The translations under genes and the position numbers were made by a program. DNA of 64,000 nt from the NCBI RefSeq assembly GCF_900291955.1, contig NZ_OLMR01000002.1, positions 248,001 through 312,000 of the forward strand. Direction: 5' to 3'. Below are positions 17,327 to 26,767 of this stretch, piece by piece (the first letter of the stretch is position 1; every line of letters begins with the position of its first letter). The notes under the pieces were generated by a model, which searched no databases, was not told the origin of the DNA, and saw only the letters and a program-made list of their open reading frames with translations. The stretch is from Pseudoruminococcus massiliensis. GTDB taxonomy: Bacteria > Bacillota > Clostridia > Oscillospirales > Acutalibacteraceae.

Positions 17327-19906
17327 TTATACCTTACTTTTCTTATTTTTAGGTTTTTTAATTTCTTTTTTTGGTTCAGCCTTAACCTCGGATTCAACCT
17401 TGACCTCTGCTTTAACTTCTTTCTTAGCCTTGGTCTTTGGCTCTGCCTTAACCTCGACAGGCTCAACCTTGACCTCTGCCTCAGCTTCTTTCTTAACCTT
17501 AGTCTTTGGCTCTGCCTTAACCTCAACAGGCTCAACCTTGACCTCTGCCTTAGCTTCTTTCTTAACCTTGGTCTTTGGCTCTGCCTTAACCTCGACAGGC
17601 TCAACCTTGACCTCTGCTTTAACTTCTTTCTTAGCCTTGGTCTTTGGCTCTGCCTTAACCTCGACAGGCTCAACCTTGACCTCTGCCTTAGCTTCTTTCT
17701 TAACCTTGGTCTTTGGCTCTGCCTTAACCTCGACAGGCTCAACCTTGACCTCTGCCTCAGCTTCTTTCTTAGCCTTAGCCTTTGGCTCAACCTTGACCTC
17801 TGCCTCAGCTTCTTTCTTAGCTTTAGCCTTTGGCTCTGCCTTAACCTCGGCAGGCTCAACATCTATAAGCTTAGATTTTGCTTTAGCTTTAGTTGTCTTA
17901 GTTTTCTTTTCGCCCTTTGTGTCTTTAGAAACTGGCTTTGCCTTTGCTTTAGCCTTGCTCTTTTTCTCTGTAACCTCAGCATCAATAGTCTTTTTCTTGG
18001 CACGCTTTCTTACAAGCTTAAAGAACATTACAGAAAGTGGTGGCAATGTCAATGTAATAGACTGTTCAAATCCATGCATTGGAGCACCATCTGAACGAAT
18101 AGCCTTGCCATTTGATATTCCGCAACCGCCAAATTCAGTTGCTTCTGTATTGAATATTTCTGCATATGTACCATCAAAAGGAACACCAATAGAATAATTT
18201 TCTCTAAGGACCGGCTGGAAGTTGCATACGACAATAATTTCCTTACCACTCTTATCTATTCTTCTGAAGCTTATGCAGCTTTGTGTATAGTCATCGTTAG
18301 AAATCCAATTAAAGCCTTCCCAAGAGAAATCAATCTCCCAGAGAGGACTATTCTCAAGATAGAAATGGTTAATAGCCTTAAAGTATTTCTTGAGCTGATT
18401 GTGTGCAGGATAGCTTGTCAACATCCAATCAAGCTCTGTTGCGTAATCCCATTCCTTAAACTGACCAAATTCAGTACCCATAAAGACCAGCTTCTTGCCT
18501 GGGTGAGCCATCATATATGCTATAAAGGTACGAACTCCTGCAAACTTCTGTTCGTAGCTGCCTGGCATTTTATTGATAAGAGAAGCCTTTCCATGAACAA
18601 CTTCATCGTGAGAAATCGGAAGAATGAAGTTTTCAGAGAAAGCATAGTAGAATGAGAATGTAAGATTATCGTGATTAAATGGTCTATAAAGTGGGTCAAG
18701 TGAGATATAATGTAGCATATCGTTCATCCAACCCATATTCCACTTATAGTTAAAGCCCAAACCGCCCGAATATGTAGGACGAGAAACCATTGGCCAAGAG
18801 GTTGATTCCTCTGCAATCATCATAACCTCAGGGAAGTATTGGAAAGCCACCTCGTTAAGCCTTCTGAGGAAAGCAACTGCCTCAAGATTTTCCTTACCAC
18901 CAAATTTATTTGGAACCCATTCGCCATCACGCCTTGAGTAATCAAGATAGAGCATAGAAGCAACAGCGTCAACTCTAATTCCGTCAATGTGATAGCGGTC
19001 CATCCAGAAAATAGCACTTGAAATAAGGAAGCTTACAACCTCATTTTTGCCATAGTCGAACACAAGAGTTCCCCAATCCTTGTGTTCACCCTTTCTTGGG
19101 TCGGCATATTCATAGCAAGGAGTACCATCAAATTTTGCAAGGCCATAAGCATCTCTCGGAAAATGTGCAGGAACCCAGTCCATAATAACATAAAGTCCTG
19201 CTTCATGGCATCTATCTATAAATGTCATAAAATCAAAAGGTGTACCATATCGTGCAGTCGGAGCAAAATATCCTGTAACCTGATAACCCCAAGAGGCATC
19301 AAATGGATATTCTGTCAAAGGCATAAGCTCAATATGTGTGTATCCCATATCCTTAACATAAGGAATAAGCTCGTCCGCAAGCTTTGTATAAGAGAAAGTA
19401 TTTCCATCTGCATACTTTCTCCAAGAACCAATATGAAGCTCATAAATATTCACAGGACTTGAATAGTGCGATACATTTTTCTTATGTTGATACCACTTGT
19501 CATCAGTCCACTTAAAGCCATCAATATCAAAATATACAGACGCGTTATTAGGGCGTGTTTCATAGTGATAGGCGTATGGGTCAGACTTTAGAATACAAAC
19601 ATCATCAAAGGTTTCTATGCTATACTTATATATAGTAAAGTTTTCTATACCCTCATCAATATAGCATTCCCAGACTCCGCCATCGCTGATTCGTTGCATG
19701 GGATTTTTTTCTCTGTCCCAGTCATTAAAAGTACCTACGACTGAAACAGTCTTTGCGTTTGGTGCCCAAGTACGAAACACAAAAGATATTCCCTTGTCAG
19801 TCTTAACCTTATGTACGCCAAAAAAATTATAGGCTGTATAATTCTCACCGTTGTGGAATGATTCAATAGGGGACATTTCAAGGTTTTTTTTGTTTTCGAG
19901 AATCAT
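17327..19906 (-). CDS. glgB: 1,4-alpha-glucan branching enzyme with long Lys/Ala/Glu repeat tail
   Basis: 859 residues. Residues 1-635 are a complete GlgB: an N-terminal CBM48 ([20 protein letters not shown]), then a GH13 barrel with catalytic Asp in GIRVDAVAS (about 312), Glu in MIAEEST (364) and Asp in SHDEVVHGK (433), and a C-terminal beta domain. It forms alpha-1,6 branches in glycogen. Residues 636-859 are an unusual disordered, mainly Lys, Ala, Glu, Val and Pro tail built from 23-residue repeats. The start at 19906 follows AGGAGGAG and gives the usual GlgB N-terminus. It is the first gene of the glycogen operon behind a good promoter. The role of the tail is unknown. Confidence 0.93.
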   Translation of the reverse strand: MILENKKNLEMSPIESFHNGENYTAYNFFGVHKVKTDKGISFVFRTWAPNAKTVSVVGTFNDWDREKNPMQRISDGGVWECYIDEGIENFTIYKYSIETFDDVCILKSDPYAYHYETRPNNASVYFDIDGFKWTDDKWYQHKKNVSHYSSPVNIYELHIGSWRKYADGNTFSYTKLADELIPYVKDMGYTHIELMPLTEYPFDASWGYQVTGYFAPTARYGTPFDFMTFIDRCHEAGLYVIMDWVPAHFPRDAYGLAKFDGTPCYEYADPRKGEHKDWGTLVFDYGKNEVVSFLISSAIFWMDRYHIDGIRVDAVASMLYLDYSRRDGEWVPNKFGGKENLEAVAFLRRLNEVAFQYFPEVMMIAEESTSWPMVSRPTYSGGLGFNYKWNMGWMNDMLHYISLDPLYRPFNHDNLTFSFYYAFSENFILPISHDEVVHGKASLINKMPGSYEQKFAGVRTFIAYMMAHPGKKLVFMGTEFGQFKEWDYATELDWMLTSYPAHNQLKKYFKAINHFYLENSPLWEIDFSWEGFNWISNDDYTQSCISFRRIDKSGKEIIVVCNFQPVLRENYSIGVPFDGTYAEIFNTEATEFGGCGISNGKAIRSDGAPMHGFEQSITLTLPPLSVMFFKLVRKRAKKKTIDAEVTEKKSKAKAKAKPVSKDTKGEKKTKTTKAKAKSKLIDVEPAEVKAEPKAKAKKEAEAEVKVEPKAKAKKEAEAEVKVEPVEVKAEPKTKVKKEAKAEVKVEPVEVKAEPKTKAKKEVKAEVKVEPVEVKAEPKTKVKKEAKAEVKVEPVEVKAEPKTKVKKEAEAEVKVEPVEVKAEPKTKAKKEVKAEVKVESEVKAEPKKEIKKPKNKKSKV
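17391..17757 (-). repeat. 69-bp tandem repeats in the glgB tail
   Basis: Five near-identical 69-bp units (the segment CAGGCTCAACCTTGACCTCT recurs at 69-bp steps from about 17458 to 17734), flanked by degenerate half-units. Each encodes 23 residues ([10 protein letters not shown], then KKE, then AEVKVEP). Units differ by few bases, so copy number may vary between strains. Confidence 0.85.
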
Positions 19907-20439
19907 ATATACTCCTCCTACTCTTTGAGTAATGCCAAAACAAACCGATTTTGACCTTATTTTATTTAAAATACACAAGCACAGAAAAGAATTACTAAAA
20001 TTTTTCTGCGGTTATTTCAAAAACGATGTAGTTTGGTATTCCATTTAATTATATATGTATATCATACCAATTTTTTGGATAATTTTCAAGTCTTATTAGC
20101 TCATTTTAATAATTTTTTGTATATTTTATGAAAAATGACCATTAAATCTACATAAACCTTAGGTAAAGCCCGAAAATCACCTTTCAAAAATAAAGTATAA
20201 TACCTCCCACTCGTCGAAAAAAAGTAATTTTCGTCACCAAATTTCTATAATATTGAGTCTACTTTATTTCATCTAAAAATGATTGTTAAAATAAAATTCA
20301 TAAAATTTATTTAAATTTATTTAAATTTATGCTATAATTTATTCTATGTATATGGCAATAGAATTCCGCCATACTCACCAGTAAACAATATAAATAAAAA
20401 ATCAGCTTTGCTGTTCAAATATGAGGGGGATTAGAAACT
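19907..20439. other. Divergent regulatory region between glgB and the two-component operon
   Basis: 533 bp without a credible gene. It holds the glgB promoter (separate entry) and, for the plus-strand operon, TATAAT at 20333-20338 with only a weak TTTAAA at the -35 position. Just upstream of that, an 11-bp AT unit (TTTATTTAAA type) repeats in tandem over 20303-20330. No operator is recognised. Confidence 0.5.
20061..20089 (-). promoter_or_regulatory. Promoter of the glgB-glgC-glgD-glgA operon
   Basis: On the minus strand TTGAAA (20084-20089), 17-bp spacer, TATGAT (20061-20066). The predicted start near 20054 leaves a leader of about 148 nt. Confidence 0.65.
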
Positions 20440-21132
20440 ATGACAAAAGGGAAAATATTAGTAGTAGATGACGATAAAAATATATGTGAACTTCTTAGGC
20501 TCTATATCGAAAAAGAGGGTTATGATATAGAAATTGCAAATGACGGCCAAGAAGCCCTTACAAAATTCAAAGAAGTACAGCCAGACCTCATTATGCTTGA
20601 TATAATGCTTCCTATTCACGATGGACTATATGTCTGCCGTGAAATCAGAAAGACTTCACAAGTGCCAATTATCATGCTCACTGCAAAGGGTGAAGTTTTC
20701 GATAAGGTTCTCGGTCTTGAGCTTGGTGCAGATGACTATGTAGTAAAGCCATTTGAAGCTAAGGAAATCATAGCAAGAATAAAAGCTGTTCTCAGAAGAA
20801 CAGGCGGCGACAAAGTCGAAGAAGAAATCAAGCTTGTTAAATATGATAAGCTTTCTATAAATCTCACCAACTATGAGCTTAAAGTTAATGGAGTTCAAAT
20901 TGATACTCCTCCGAAGGAGCTTGAGCTTATTTATCACCTTGCAAGCAATCCAAACAGAGTATTCACTCGTGACCAGCTTCTTGATGAGGTCTGGGGCTTT
21001 GATTACTACGGTGACTCACGAACAGTTGATGTCCATGTCAAACGCCTTAGAGAAAAGTTAGAAGGTGTTTCTGATAAATGGGCATTAAAGACAGTATGGG
21101 GAGTTGGATATAAATTTGAAGCTAAAGATTAA
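20440..21132 (+). CDS. OmpR/PhoB-family response regulator (WalR/PhoP-like)
   Basis: 230 residues. Receiver domain with acidic residues D10-D12, phospho-acceptor D54 (LIMLDIMLP), T81 and K103; winged helix from about 130 with VWGFDYYGDSRTVDVHVKRL and VWGVGYKFE. It is the first gene of a tightly packed plus-strand unit with a kinase, an HtrA protease, RecQ and Ogt. The HtrA neighbour and general resemblance suggest an envelope-stress role like WalRK, but WalH/WalI-type companions are absent, so this is only inference. Confidence 0.9.
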   Translation: MTKGKILVVDDDKNICELLRLYIEKEGYDIEIANDGQEALTKFKEVQPDLIMLDIMLPIHDGLYVCREIRKTSQVPIIMLTAKGEVFDKVLGLELGADDYVVKPFEAKEIIARIKAVLRRTGGDKVEEEIKLVKYDKLSINLTNYELKVNGVQIDTPPKELELIYHLASNPNRVFTRDQLLDEVWGFDYYGDSRTVDVHVKRLREKLEGVSDKWALKTVWGVGYKFEAKD

Positions 21133-22672
21133 ATTTAAGCTTAACGGACAAAGTACTCTTTTCCATAAATATCTTGCAATAAGCTTTGTCATTATACTTC
21201 TCAGCTTTTTGATTTTAGGCTTTATTCTTATGAGCGTCCTGACAAAATATTGGACAAATAATAAGATGGAAACTATGAGCAAAAATACATCCTCACTTGC
21301 GTCACTTTGCACAAGATACATAAGATTACAAGATTCTATCAAGCAAGATTATTTTTTTGATGAAAGTATTGCTCTGCAAGATATTATGGAAACTATTTCA
21401 AGCAATATCGGTGGTGAGGTATTTTTCGTCAATGCCAACGGAAAAATCATCGTTGCTAATAGCAATGCCGTATATGCTACTGAAGGTAAATTCATTGACT
21501 ATGAAGTTGTTAAAAAAACTATTCTTAATGACAAATATTATGACGAAACCGACCTCGGCGGAGTATTCAAGCAAAATCACTATATCTACGGTCAGCCGGT
21601 TTATATCGGTAATCAGCTTGTCTGTATAGCTTTCACAACTGCAGATACCTCCGAATACTATCAGTTCACCTCACTTATGCTCAATATATTTCTTGTTTCT
21701 GCACTTATAACCTTTGCAGTTGCAATTATCGCCATTGGTATTTATACCTATTATATGGTCAAGCCCCTGCGTCAGATTGCCTTTGCCGCACATAAATTTG
21801 GTCAAGGCGATTTCAGCACAAGGGTTAAAGTAAAATCACGAGATGAAATTGGTCAGCTTGCAGATGAATTTAATAATATGGCAGAATCACTATGTTCATC
21901 TGAAAACATTCGCCGCAGCTTTATAGCAAATGTTTCACACGAGCTTAAAACTCCTATGACAACCATAGCAGGCTTTATAGATGGTATTCTTGATGGAACT
22001 ATTCCGCCAGAAAAACAAAATTACTATCTAAAAATAGTAAGTGACGAGGTTCGCAGACTTTCACGCCTTGTCCGTTCTATGCTCGACCTTTCTAAAATTG
22101 ATAATGGCGAACTAAAGCTAAATTATCAGAATTTCGATTTTGTTTCTACGCTTATTTCCGCTCTTGTAACCTTCGAGGCTGAGATAGAACGCAAGAATAT
22201 TGAAATTCGTGGACTTGAAGATATGCAGAGCGTTTATATTGATGGTGACGCCGACCTTATTCATCAGGTAGTCTATAACCTTATAGAAAACGCCGTAAAA
22301 TTCGTTAATGAAAATGGATATATTCAATTTATCATAAATGACCTGCCAGACAAAACCGAATTTGCTATTATAAATAGCGGTCATGGCATTGACAAAAACG
22401 ACCTTGGGCTTGTCTTTGATAAATTCTATAAAACAGATAAGTCGAGGAGCATTGATAAGAAGGGTATGGGCTTAGGACTTTATCTTGTAAAAACTATTAT
22501 CGGACTTCACGGTGGTAAAATTACTGTTTCAAGTGAAATTAATAAATATTGTCGCTTTGATTTCTATATTCCACGCAAAACACCTAAGAAATCTCGACAC
22601 GAGAATAAAGTCTCAAAGCTTGAAAATAAAAATGCTAAACTTCCCTTCAAAAAAGGAGATTCAGAAAAATGA
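21116..22672 (+). CDS. Sensor histidine kinase with HAMP domain
   Basis: About 518 residues. First transmembrane segment about 20-45, an extracytoplasmic domain of about 130 residues, second segment about 195-220, HAMP (KPLRQIAFAAHKFGQGDFS), phospho-acceptor H275 in NVSHELKTPMT, N box LIENAVKFV, F box FDKFYKTDKSRS and G box GMGLGLYLVKTI. No ATG precedes the first membrane helix; the likely start is a TTG at 21116 (GGGGAG 11 nt upstream), with a TTG at 21104 as alternative. Either overlaps the regulator's end, implying translational coupling. The basic Lys-rich C-terminus overlaps the htrA start by ATGA. Confidence 0.88.
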   Translation: MKLKIKFKLNGQSTLFHKYLAISFVIILLSFLILGFILMSVLTKYWTNNKMETMSKNTSSLASLCTRYIRLQDSIKQDYFFDESIALQDIMETISSNIGGEVFFVNANGKIIVANSNAVYATEGKFIDYEVVKKTILNDKYYDETDLGGVFKQNHYIYGQPVYIGNQLVCIAFTTADTSEYYQFTSLMLNIFLVSALITFAVAIIAIGIYTYYMVKPLRQIAFAAHKFGQGDFSTRVKVKSRDEIGQLADEFNNMAESLCSSENIRRSFIANVSHELKTPMTTIAGFIDGILDGTIPPEKQNYYLKIVSDEVRRLSRLVRSMLDLSKIDNGELKLNYQNFDFVSTLISALVTFEAEIERKNIEIRGLEDMQSVYIDGDADLIHQVVYNLIENAVKFVNENGYIQFIINDLPDKTEFAIINSGHGIDKNDLGLVFDKFYKTDKSRSIDKKGMGLGLYLVKTIIGLHGGKITVSSEINKYCRFDFYIPRKTPKKSRHENKVSKLENKNAKLPFKKGDSEK

Positions 22673-24267
22673 GCGATGAACGCAGAGAGGACGATTTCAA
22701 CCAAAATTCTTGGCAGTATAAACAGCCAGGCTCCGAACCGTCCACACCGCAGGAAGAACAAAAGCTTCCACAAGATAATAACCATAATGATATTAAGGAA
22801 GGCTTTAGTTCTCCTCAAACTCATTATAATGTTGATAACGAATATAGCGGTCCATCAGAAAATACAAATACTACTAAGCAATACCGCCAACAATATCAAC
22901 CTAATAACAGCTATTTCTATCAAGCAGAAAATCCTCATTCAACAGAAAGCTACCCCAAGCAACAGAATACCTTTTCAAATCAACCAAATCTCAGCTATAA
23001 TCAACAATATCAACCGCCATATTCCACACCATATACTCCTCCGCTTCCTATGTCGAATGGAAGGTACAGAACGAGAAAGGGTCTGAAAGTTCTTGCAATC
23101 ACACTTGCGGTTGTCATTCCAAGTACAGCCATAGGTTTCACTATCGCAAGTATAAAAATAAATTATTCTAACAAAGATGATAGCATAAAATATGATTCCT
23201 CAGGCGAATATTCTTATTATGTTCCAGAAAATTCGTGGCTTCAGACATCACAAGCACCAGATGCTTCCGCAAACCCTAACGGTCCTCAGATTGAGGCTGC
23301 ATCAACACCCGAAAATAGTGATAATAATGAGGCTGTAACAATTTATAATAAGGTTTCACCAAGTATAGTTGGAATAATTTCTTATCCAGCAGGAACAGAT
23401 TACACAATAACAGAATCTGGCGAAGGCTCTGGCATCATAATCAGCAGTGATGGTTATATAGCTACCAATAGTCACGTAATAAATGACTCAAAAGATACTG
23501 GTATTCTTGTTAAGCTAAGCACCAATGAAGAATATATCGGTGCAGTTGTTGGCTTTGATAAGCGTACTGACCTTGCTGTTGTAAAGATTGATGCAAAAAA
23601 TCTTCCAGTCGCAGAATTTGCAAATTCTGATAGTGTAACTATCGGACAAAATGCCTATGCTATCGGCAACCCTGGCGGCTTGCAATTCTCAAATTCACTT
23701 ACAAAAGGTACAATTTCTGCAATAAACAGAACTATAAGCTCAAGTAGTGCTGTAAAATATATTCAAACTGATGCCGCCATCAATCCAGGAAATTCAGGTG
23801 GTGCTTTAATCAATTCTTATAGCCAGATTATCGGAATAAATACATCTAAGCTTGTTTCTGAGGAATATGAAGGTATGGGATTTGCCATTCCAAGCAATAC
23901 AGTAATAAGCATAGTTAATAATATTATCCGAAATGGCTATGTCAAGGGCAGAGCTTACCTTGGCATTACTGCATCAGAATGGTCAACCTATGCTGCTAAG
24001 AAAAATGATACTCCAGTTGGTGTCAAAATCGAATCTTTATCAGAAGAAAATGCTTTTTCAAGTTCTGATGTTCAGATAGGCGACATTATCACAGAAATTG
24101 ATGGCAAAACCATCAAAGACCTTTCATCAATGTTTGATGCAATAGATGAACATAAGCCTGGTGATAGAATAAGCATAAAGCTTTTCAGACTTAAAAACTT
24201 CAATTCTGATGGCAAAGCTAAGAGCTTTAGCGTATCAGTAGTTCTTTTGGAGGATACTGGACAATAA
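22669..24267 (+). CDS. HtrA/DegP-type membrane-anchored serine protease
   Basis: 532 residues. A cytoplasmic N-terminus of about 135 residues very rich in Gln, Asn, Pro, Ser and Tyr, one transmembrane helix (about 140-165), a linker, then a trypsin-like domain with catalytic His (ATNSHVIND, about 269), Asp (KRTDLAVVKI, about 301) and Ser (NPGNSGGAL, about 377), and one C-terminal PDZ domain (about 425-525). It should degrade or refold damaged proteins outside the membrane. It starts within the kinase stop (ATGA), with AAAAGGAG upstream, so its synthesis is coupled to the two-component system. The Gln/Asn-rich tail may hold regulatory contacts. Confidence 0.92.
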   Translation: MSDERREDDFNQNSWQYKQPGSEPSTPQEEQKLPQDNNHNDIKEGFSSPQTHYNVDNEYSGPSENTNTTKQYRQQYQPNNSYFYQAENPHSTESYPKQQNTFSNQPNLSYNQQYQPPYSTPYTPPLPMSNGRYRTRKGLKVLAITLAVVIPSTAIGFTIASIKINYSNKDDSIKYDSSGEYSYYVPENSWLQTSQAPDASANPNGPQIEAASTPENSDNNEAVTIYNKVSPSIVGIISYPAGTDYTITESGEGSGIIISSDGYIATNSHVINDSKDTGILVKLSTNEEYIGAVVGFDKRTDLAVVKIDAKNLPVAEFANSDSVTIGQNAYAIGNPGGLQFSNSLTKGTISAINRTISSSSAVKYIQTDAAINPGNSGGALINSYSQIIGINTSKLVSEEYEGMGFAIPSNTVISIVNNIIRNGYVKGRAYLGITASEWSTYAAKKNDTPVGVKIESLSEENAFSSSDVQIGDIITEIDGKTIKDLSSMFDAIDEHKPGDRISIKLFRLKNFNSDGKAKSFSVSVVLLEDTGQ

Positions 24268-25802
24268 TGACTGATATTCATAATATTTTAAGAGAATATT
24301 TCGGCTATCATTCGTTTCGTGCAGGTCAAGAAGAAATTATAAATTCAATACTTGCTAATCGTGATGTTCTTGCGATTATGCCAACTGGGGCGGGTAAATC
24401 TGTATGCTATCAGGTTCCCGCCCTTGCACTTGACGGAATAACAATAGTCGTTTCACCGCTCATTTCACTTATGCAGGACCAAGTTCGCTCACTAATAGAA
24501 ATGGGCATAAGAGGGGCATATCTGAATAGCTCACTTACACCAAGACAGCTTGCCCTTGCCACCGAAAGGGCAAAGGCTGGTACATATAAAATAATATATG
24601 TTGCTCCGGAAAGACTTCTAACCGATAGCTTTATTGATTTCGCTAAAAATGCAAATATATCACTTCTTGCAATAGATGAGGCTCACTGTATCTCTCAATG
24701 GGGACACGAATTTCGACCAAGCTATACAAAAATCTCAGATTTTATAGAGCTTCTGCCCTATCGCCCAATAGTTGCCGCCTTTACTGCAACAGCAACAAGC
24801 CTTGTTAAACAAGATATTGCTGAAAAGCTAAAGCTCCATTCGCCATTTGAGCTTACAACTGGCTTTGACAGACCAAATCTTCATTTTGCCGTTTATAAAC
24901 CTCTCTCCAAAGAAAGCTGGATATTAAATTATCTTGAAAGAAATTCTGATGAATCAGGCATAATCTACTGCTCATCAAGAAAAATAGTTGAAAGATTATG
25001 TGAAACACTTTCTGAAAATGGCATAGACGCTCTACCCTATCACGCAGGAATGTCCGATGAACTACGAACCAAAAATCAGGACGACTTCATATATGACAGA
25101 GTTAAAATTATAGTTGCGACCTCCGCTTTTGGTATGGGCATAAACAAGCCAAATGTACGCTTTGTAATACACTACCATATGCCAAGAAATATTGAACAAT
25201 ATTATCAAGAAGCTGGTCGTGCAGGTCGTGACGGTGAAAAAGCCGAATGCATCTTACTTTATAGCGGTTCAGATGTTTCTCTTAATAAATTTATGATTAA
25301 CAAAGGCAGTGAGGAAAACGAAAGTCTTACTCCCGAAGAAAGAAAAGCTTTTCTTAAAGAAGAGCTTGAAAAGCTAAGAATAATGACCTTCTACTCTACC
25401 TCAAAAACAGTTTGCCTTAGAAAGCGTATGCTTAATTATTTCGGTGAGTATGCACCCCAGCATTGCAATAATTGCAGTGTATGTGAGGGTTACGCAAACG
25501 ATGACTATTCAGAAATTATAAAACCAATCCGCAAAACTGAAAGCTATACCAAAGAGGAAGTCATTCCCGATAAGGAGCTTTTCGAGCATTTAAAGGTCTT
25601 GCGAAAAAATATCGCTATGCGACAGAGTGTTCCTGCTTATGTTGTATTTTCAGATGCAACACTGCGAGAAATGTCAGGCACTAAGCCAAGAACCGAAAAA
25701 GAATTTTTATCTATAAATGGCATCGGCGATAATAAGCTAAAACGCTACGGTTCAATCTTCCTTGCCGAAATTCAAAAATACATTGATAAAAAAGGTGTAT
25801 AA
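24267..25802 (+). CDS. recQ: RecQ-family ATP-dependent DNA helicase, short form
   Basis: 511 residues. Helicase core with Walker A (MPTGAGKSVCYQ, about 40-45), IDEAHCISQWGHEFRP, FTATAT and AFGMGINKPNVRFVIHY plus QEAGRAGRDG; a zinc module with four Cys (C381, then CNNC and C near 398-404); then directly an HRDC-like domain (about 433-505). The winged-helix part of the RQC region found in full-length RecQ (about 600 residues) seems missing. It unwinds DNA in recombination repair. Its ATG overlaps the htrA stop by one base and ogt follows after 2 nt, so it is part of the same operon. Confidence 0.92.
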   Translation: MTDIHNILREYFGYHSFRAGQEEIINSILANRDVLAIMPTGAGKSVCYQVPALALDGITIVVSPLISLMQDQVRSLIEMGIRGAYLNSSLTPRQLALATERAKAGTYKIIYVAPERLLTDSFIDFAKNANISLLAIDEAHCISQWGHEFRPSYTKISDFIELLPYRPIVAAFTATATSLVKQDIAEKLKLHSPFELTTGFDRPNLHFAVYKPLSKESWILNYLERNSDESGIIYCSSRKIVERLCETLSENGIDALPYHAGMSDELRTKNQDDFIYDRVKIIVATSAFGMGINKPNVRFVIHYHMPRNIEQYYQEAGRAGRDGEKAECILLYSGSDVSLNKFMINKGSEENESLTPEERKAFLKEELEKLRIMTFYSTSKTVCLRKRMLNYFGEYAPQHCNNCSVCEGYANDDYSEIIKPIRKTESYTKEEVIPDKELFEHLKVLRKNIAMRQSVPAYVVFSDATLREMSGTKPRTEKEFLSINGIGDNKLKRYGSIFLAEIQKYIDKKGV

Positions 25803-25804
25803 AT

Positions 25805-26293
25805 ATGAAAAACTATATATTTATCGAAACTCCTCTTGGTAAAATGACTCTTGCTGAGGAAAACGACTATATAACTAATATTGCATATGGCGAGATAACT
25901 CTTGAAGCTTCTTGCGAAAACGAAACAGAACTTTTAAGCCAAGCCAAGCAACAGCTTGCAGAATATTTCAACGGTGAACGCAAAGAATTTAATCTTCCAC
26001 TAAAGCCTTCTGGAACAGTATTTCAGCTTTCAGTTTGGAAAGCATTAACAGAAATTCCTTATGGCAAAACAGCAAGCTATAAAACCATTGCAAATAAAAT
26101 ACATCAGCCTTGTGCGGCAAGAGCTGTCGGAATGGCGAATAACAAAAATCCTATTGTAATAGCTATCCCTTGTCATAGAGTTGTCGGTGCAAAAGGCATT
26201 ATAAAGGGGTATGGCGGAGGAGTAGATAAACTTAAATTCCTTCTAAAGCTCGAAAATATTACAGATGTTGAAGATTTTCCAATAAAGTGGTAA
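25805..26293 (+). CDS. ogt: Methylated-DNA--[protein]-cysteine S-methyltransferase
   Basis: 162 residues. The acceptor Cys is C123 in IAIPCHRVVGAKG, and the DNA-binding helix has R106 (CAARAVGMANNKNP); an N-terminal RNase H-like domain precedes it. It removes methyl groups from O6-alkylguanine in a single-use reaction. It starts 2 nt after recQ, putting two repair proteins together downstream of the stress-type regulator and protease. Confidence 0.93.
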   Translation: MKNYIFIETPLGKMTLAEENDYITNIAYGEITLEASCENETELLSQAKQQLAEYFNGERKEFNLPLKPSGTVFQLSVWKALTEIPYGKTASYKTIANKIHQPCAARAVGMANNKNPIVIAIPCHRVVGAKGIIKGYGGGVDKLKFLLKLENITDVEDFPIKW

Positions 26294-26317
26294 AATAAAT
26301 TTATGGTGGTGAGTTTA

Positions 26318-26659
26318 GTGAAAATACATCAAATGAAACTAAACAATAAGCCGTTCAATATGATTAAAAACGGCAGAAAAAATATTGAGCTTAGACTTTA
26401 TGACGAAAAACGCAGAAAGCTTAATATTGGCGATGAAATTATCTTTAGAAATCTTAAAGATGGCGAAACAATAAGTGTTACAGTCTTAGCACTACATAAA
26501 TATGAAAGCTTCGCAGAGCTTTACAAGCATTTTGATAAAGCTTCTATCGGTTATGAAGATAATGAATTTGCGAATCCTGAAGATATGAACGAATATTACA
26601 CTCCAGAAAAACAAAAGCAATATGGTGTTGTTGGAATTGAAATTGCACTTAATGAATAA
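26318..26659 (+). CDS. ASCH-domain protein
   Basis: 113 residues from a GTG at 26318 preceded by GGTGGTGAG; an ATG at 26303 is an alternative. The pattern MKLNNKPFNMIKNGRKNIELR, then a short basic segment and GDEIIFRNLKDG, is typical of ASCH domains, a PUA-like fold thought to bind RNA or modified nucleobases. A Tyr-rich C-terminal strand ends in GVVGIEIAL. It lies just after ogt and is probably the last gene of that unit. The target is unknown. Confidence 0.75.
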   Translation: MKIHQMKLNNKPFNMIKNGRKNIELRLYDEKRRKLNIGDEIIFRNLKDGETISVTVLALHKYESFAELYKHFDKASIGYEDNEFANPEDMNEYYTPEKQKQYGVVGIEIALNE

Positions 26660-26662
26660 TTG

Positions 26663-26689
26663 AGCTTTCCCAATATATATGGGCAAGCT
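26663..26689 (+). terminator. Hairpin after the ASCH gene
   Basis: Stem AGCTT-CCCA/TGGG-AAGCT with one mismatch and a 7-nt loop, directly after the stop codon. There is no clear T-run, so it is a weak terminator candidate. Confidence 0.4.
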
Positions 26690-26767
26690 TTGCTCGCTCG
26701 CCAAGAAACTACTATTATATAAAAGTAACTTTTAAATATTGACAATAATTTGTTAGGAGCTGAACCT

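Noticed and set aside
17391-17757. CRISPR-like periodicity
   Set aside because: The 69-bp units have no unique spacers and lie inside a coding sequence.
17302-17862. Minus-strand 186-codon Arg/Leu/Ser repeat frame
   Set aside because: Alternative frame of the same 69-bp repeats in glgB; the GlgB frame is continuous with the enzyme core.
17400-18197. Plus-strand 265-codon open frame of Thr/Ser/Ala/Leu repeats
   Set aside because: It is the antisense of the GlgB repeat tail; stop-free only because the repeats are, with no ribosome site.
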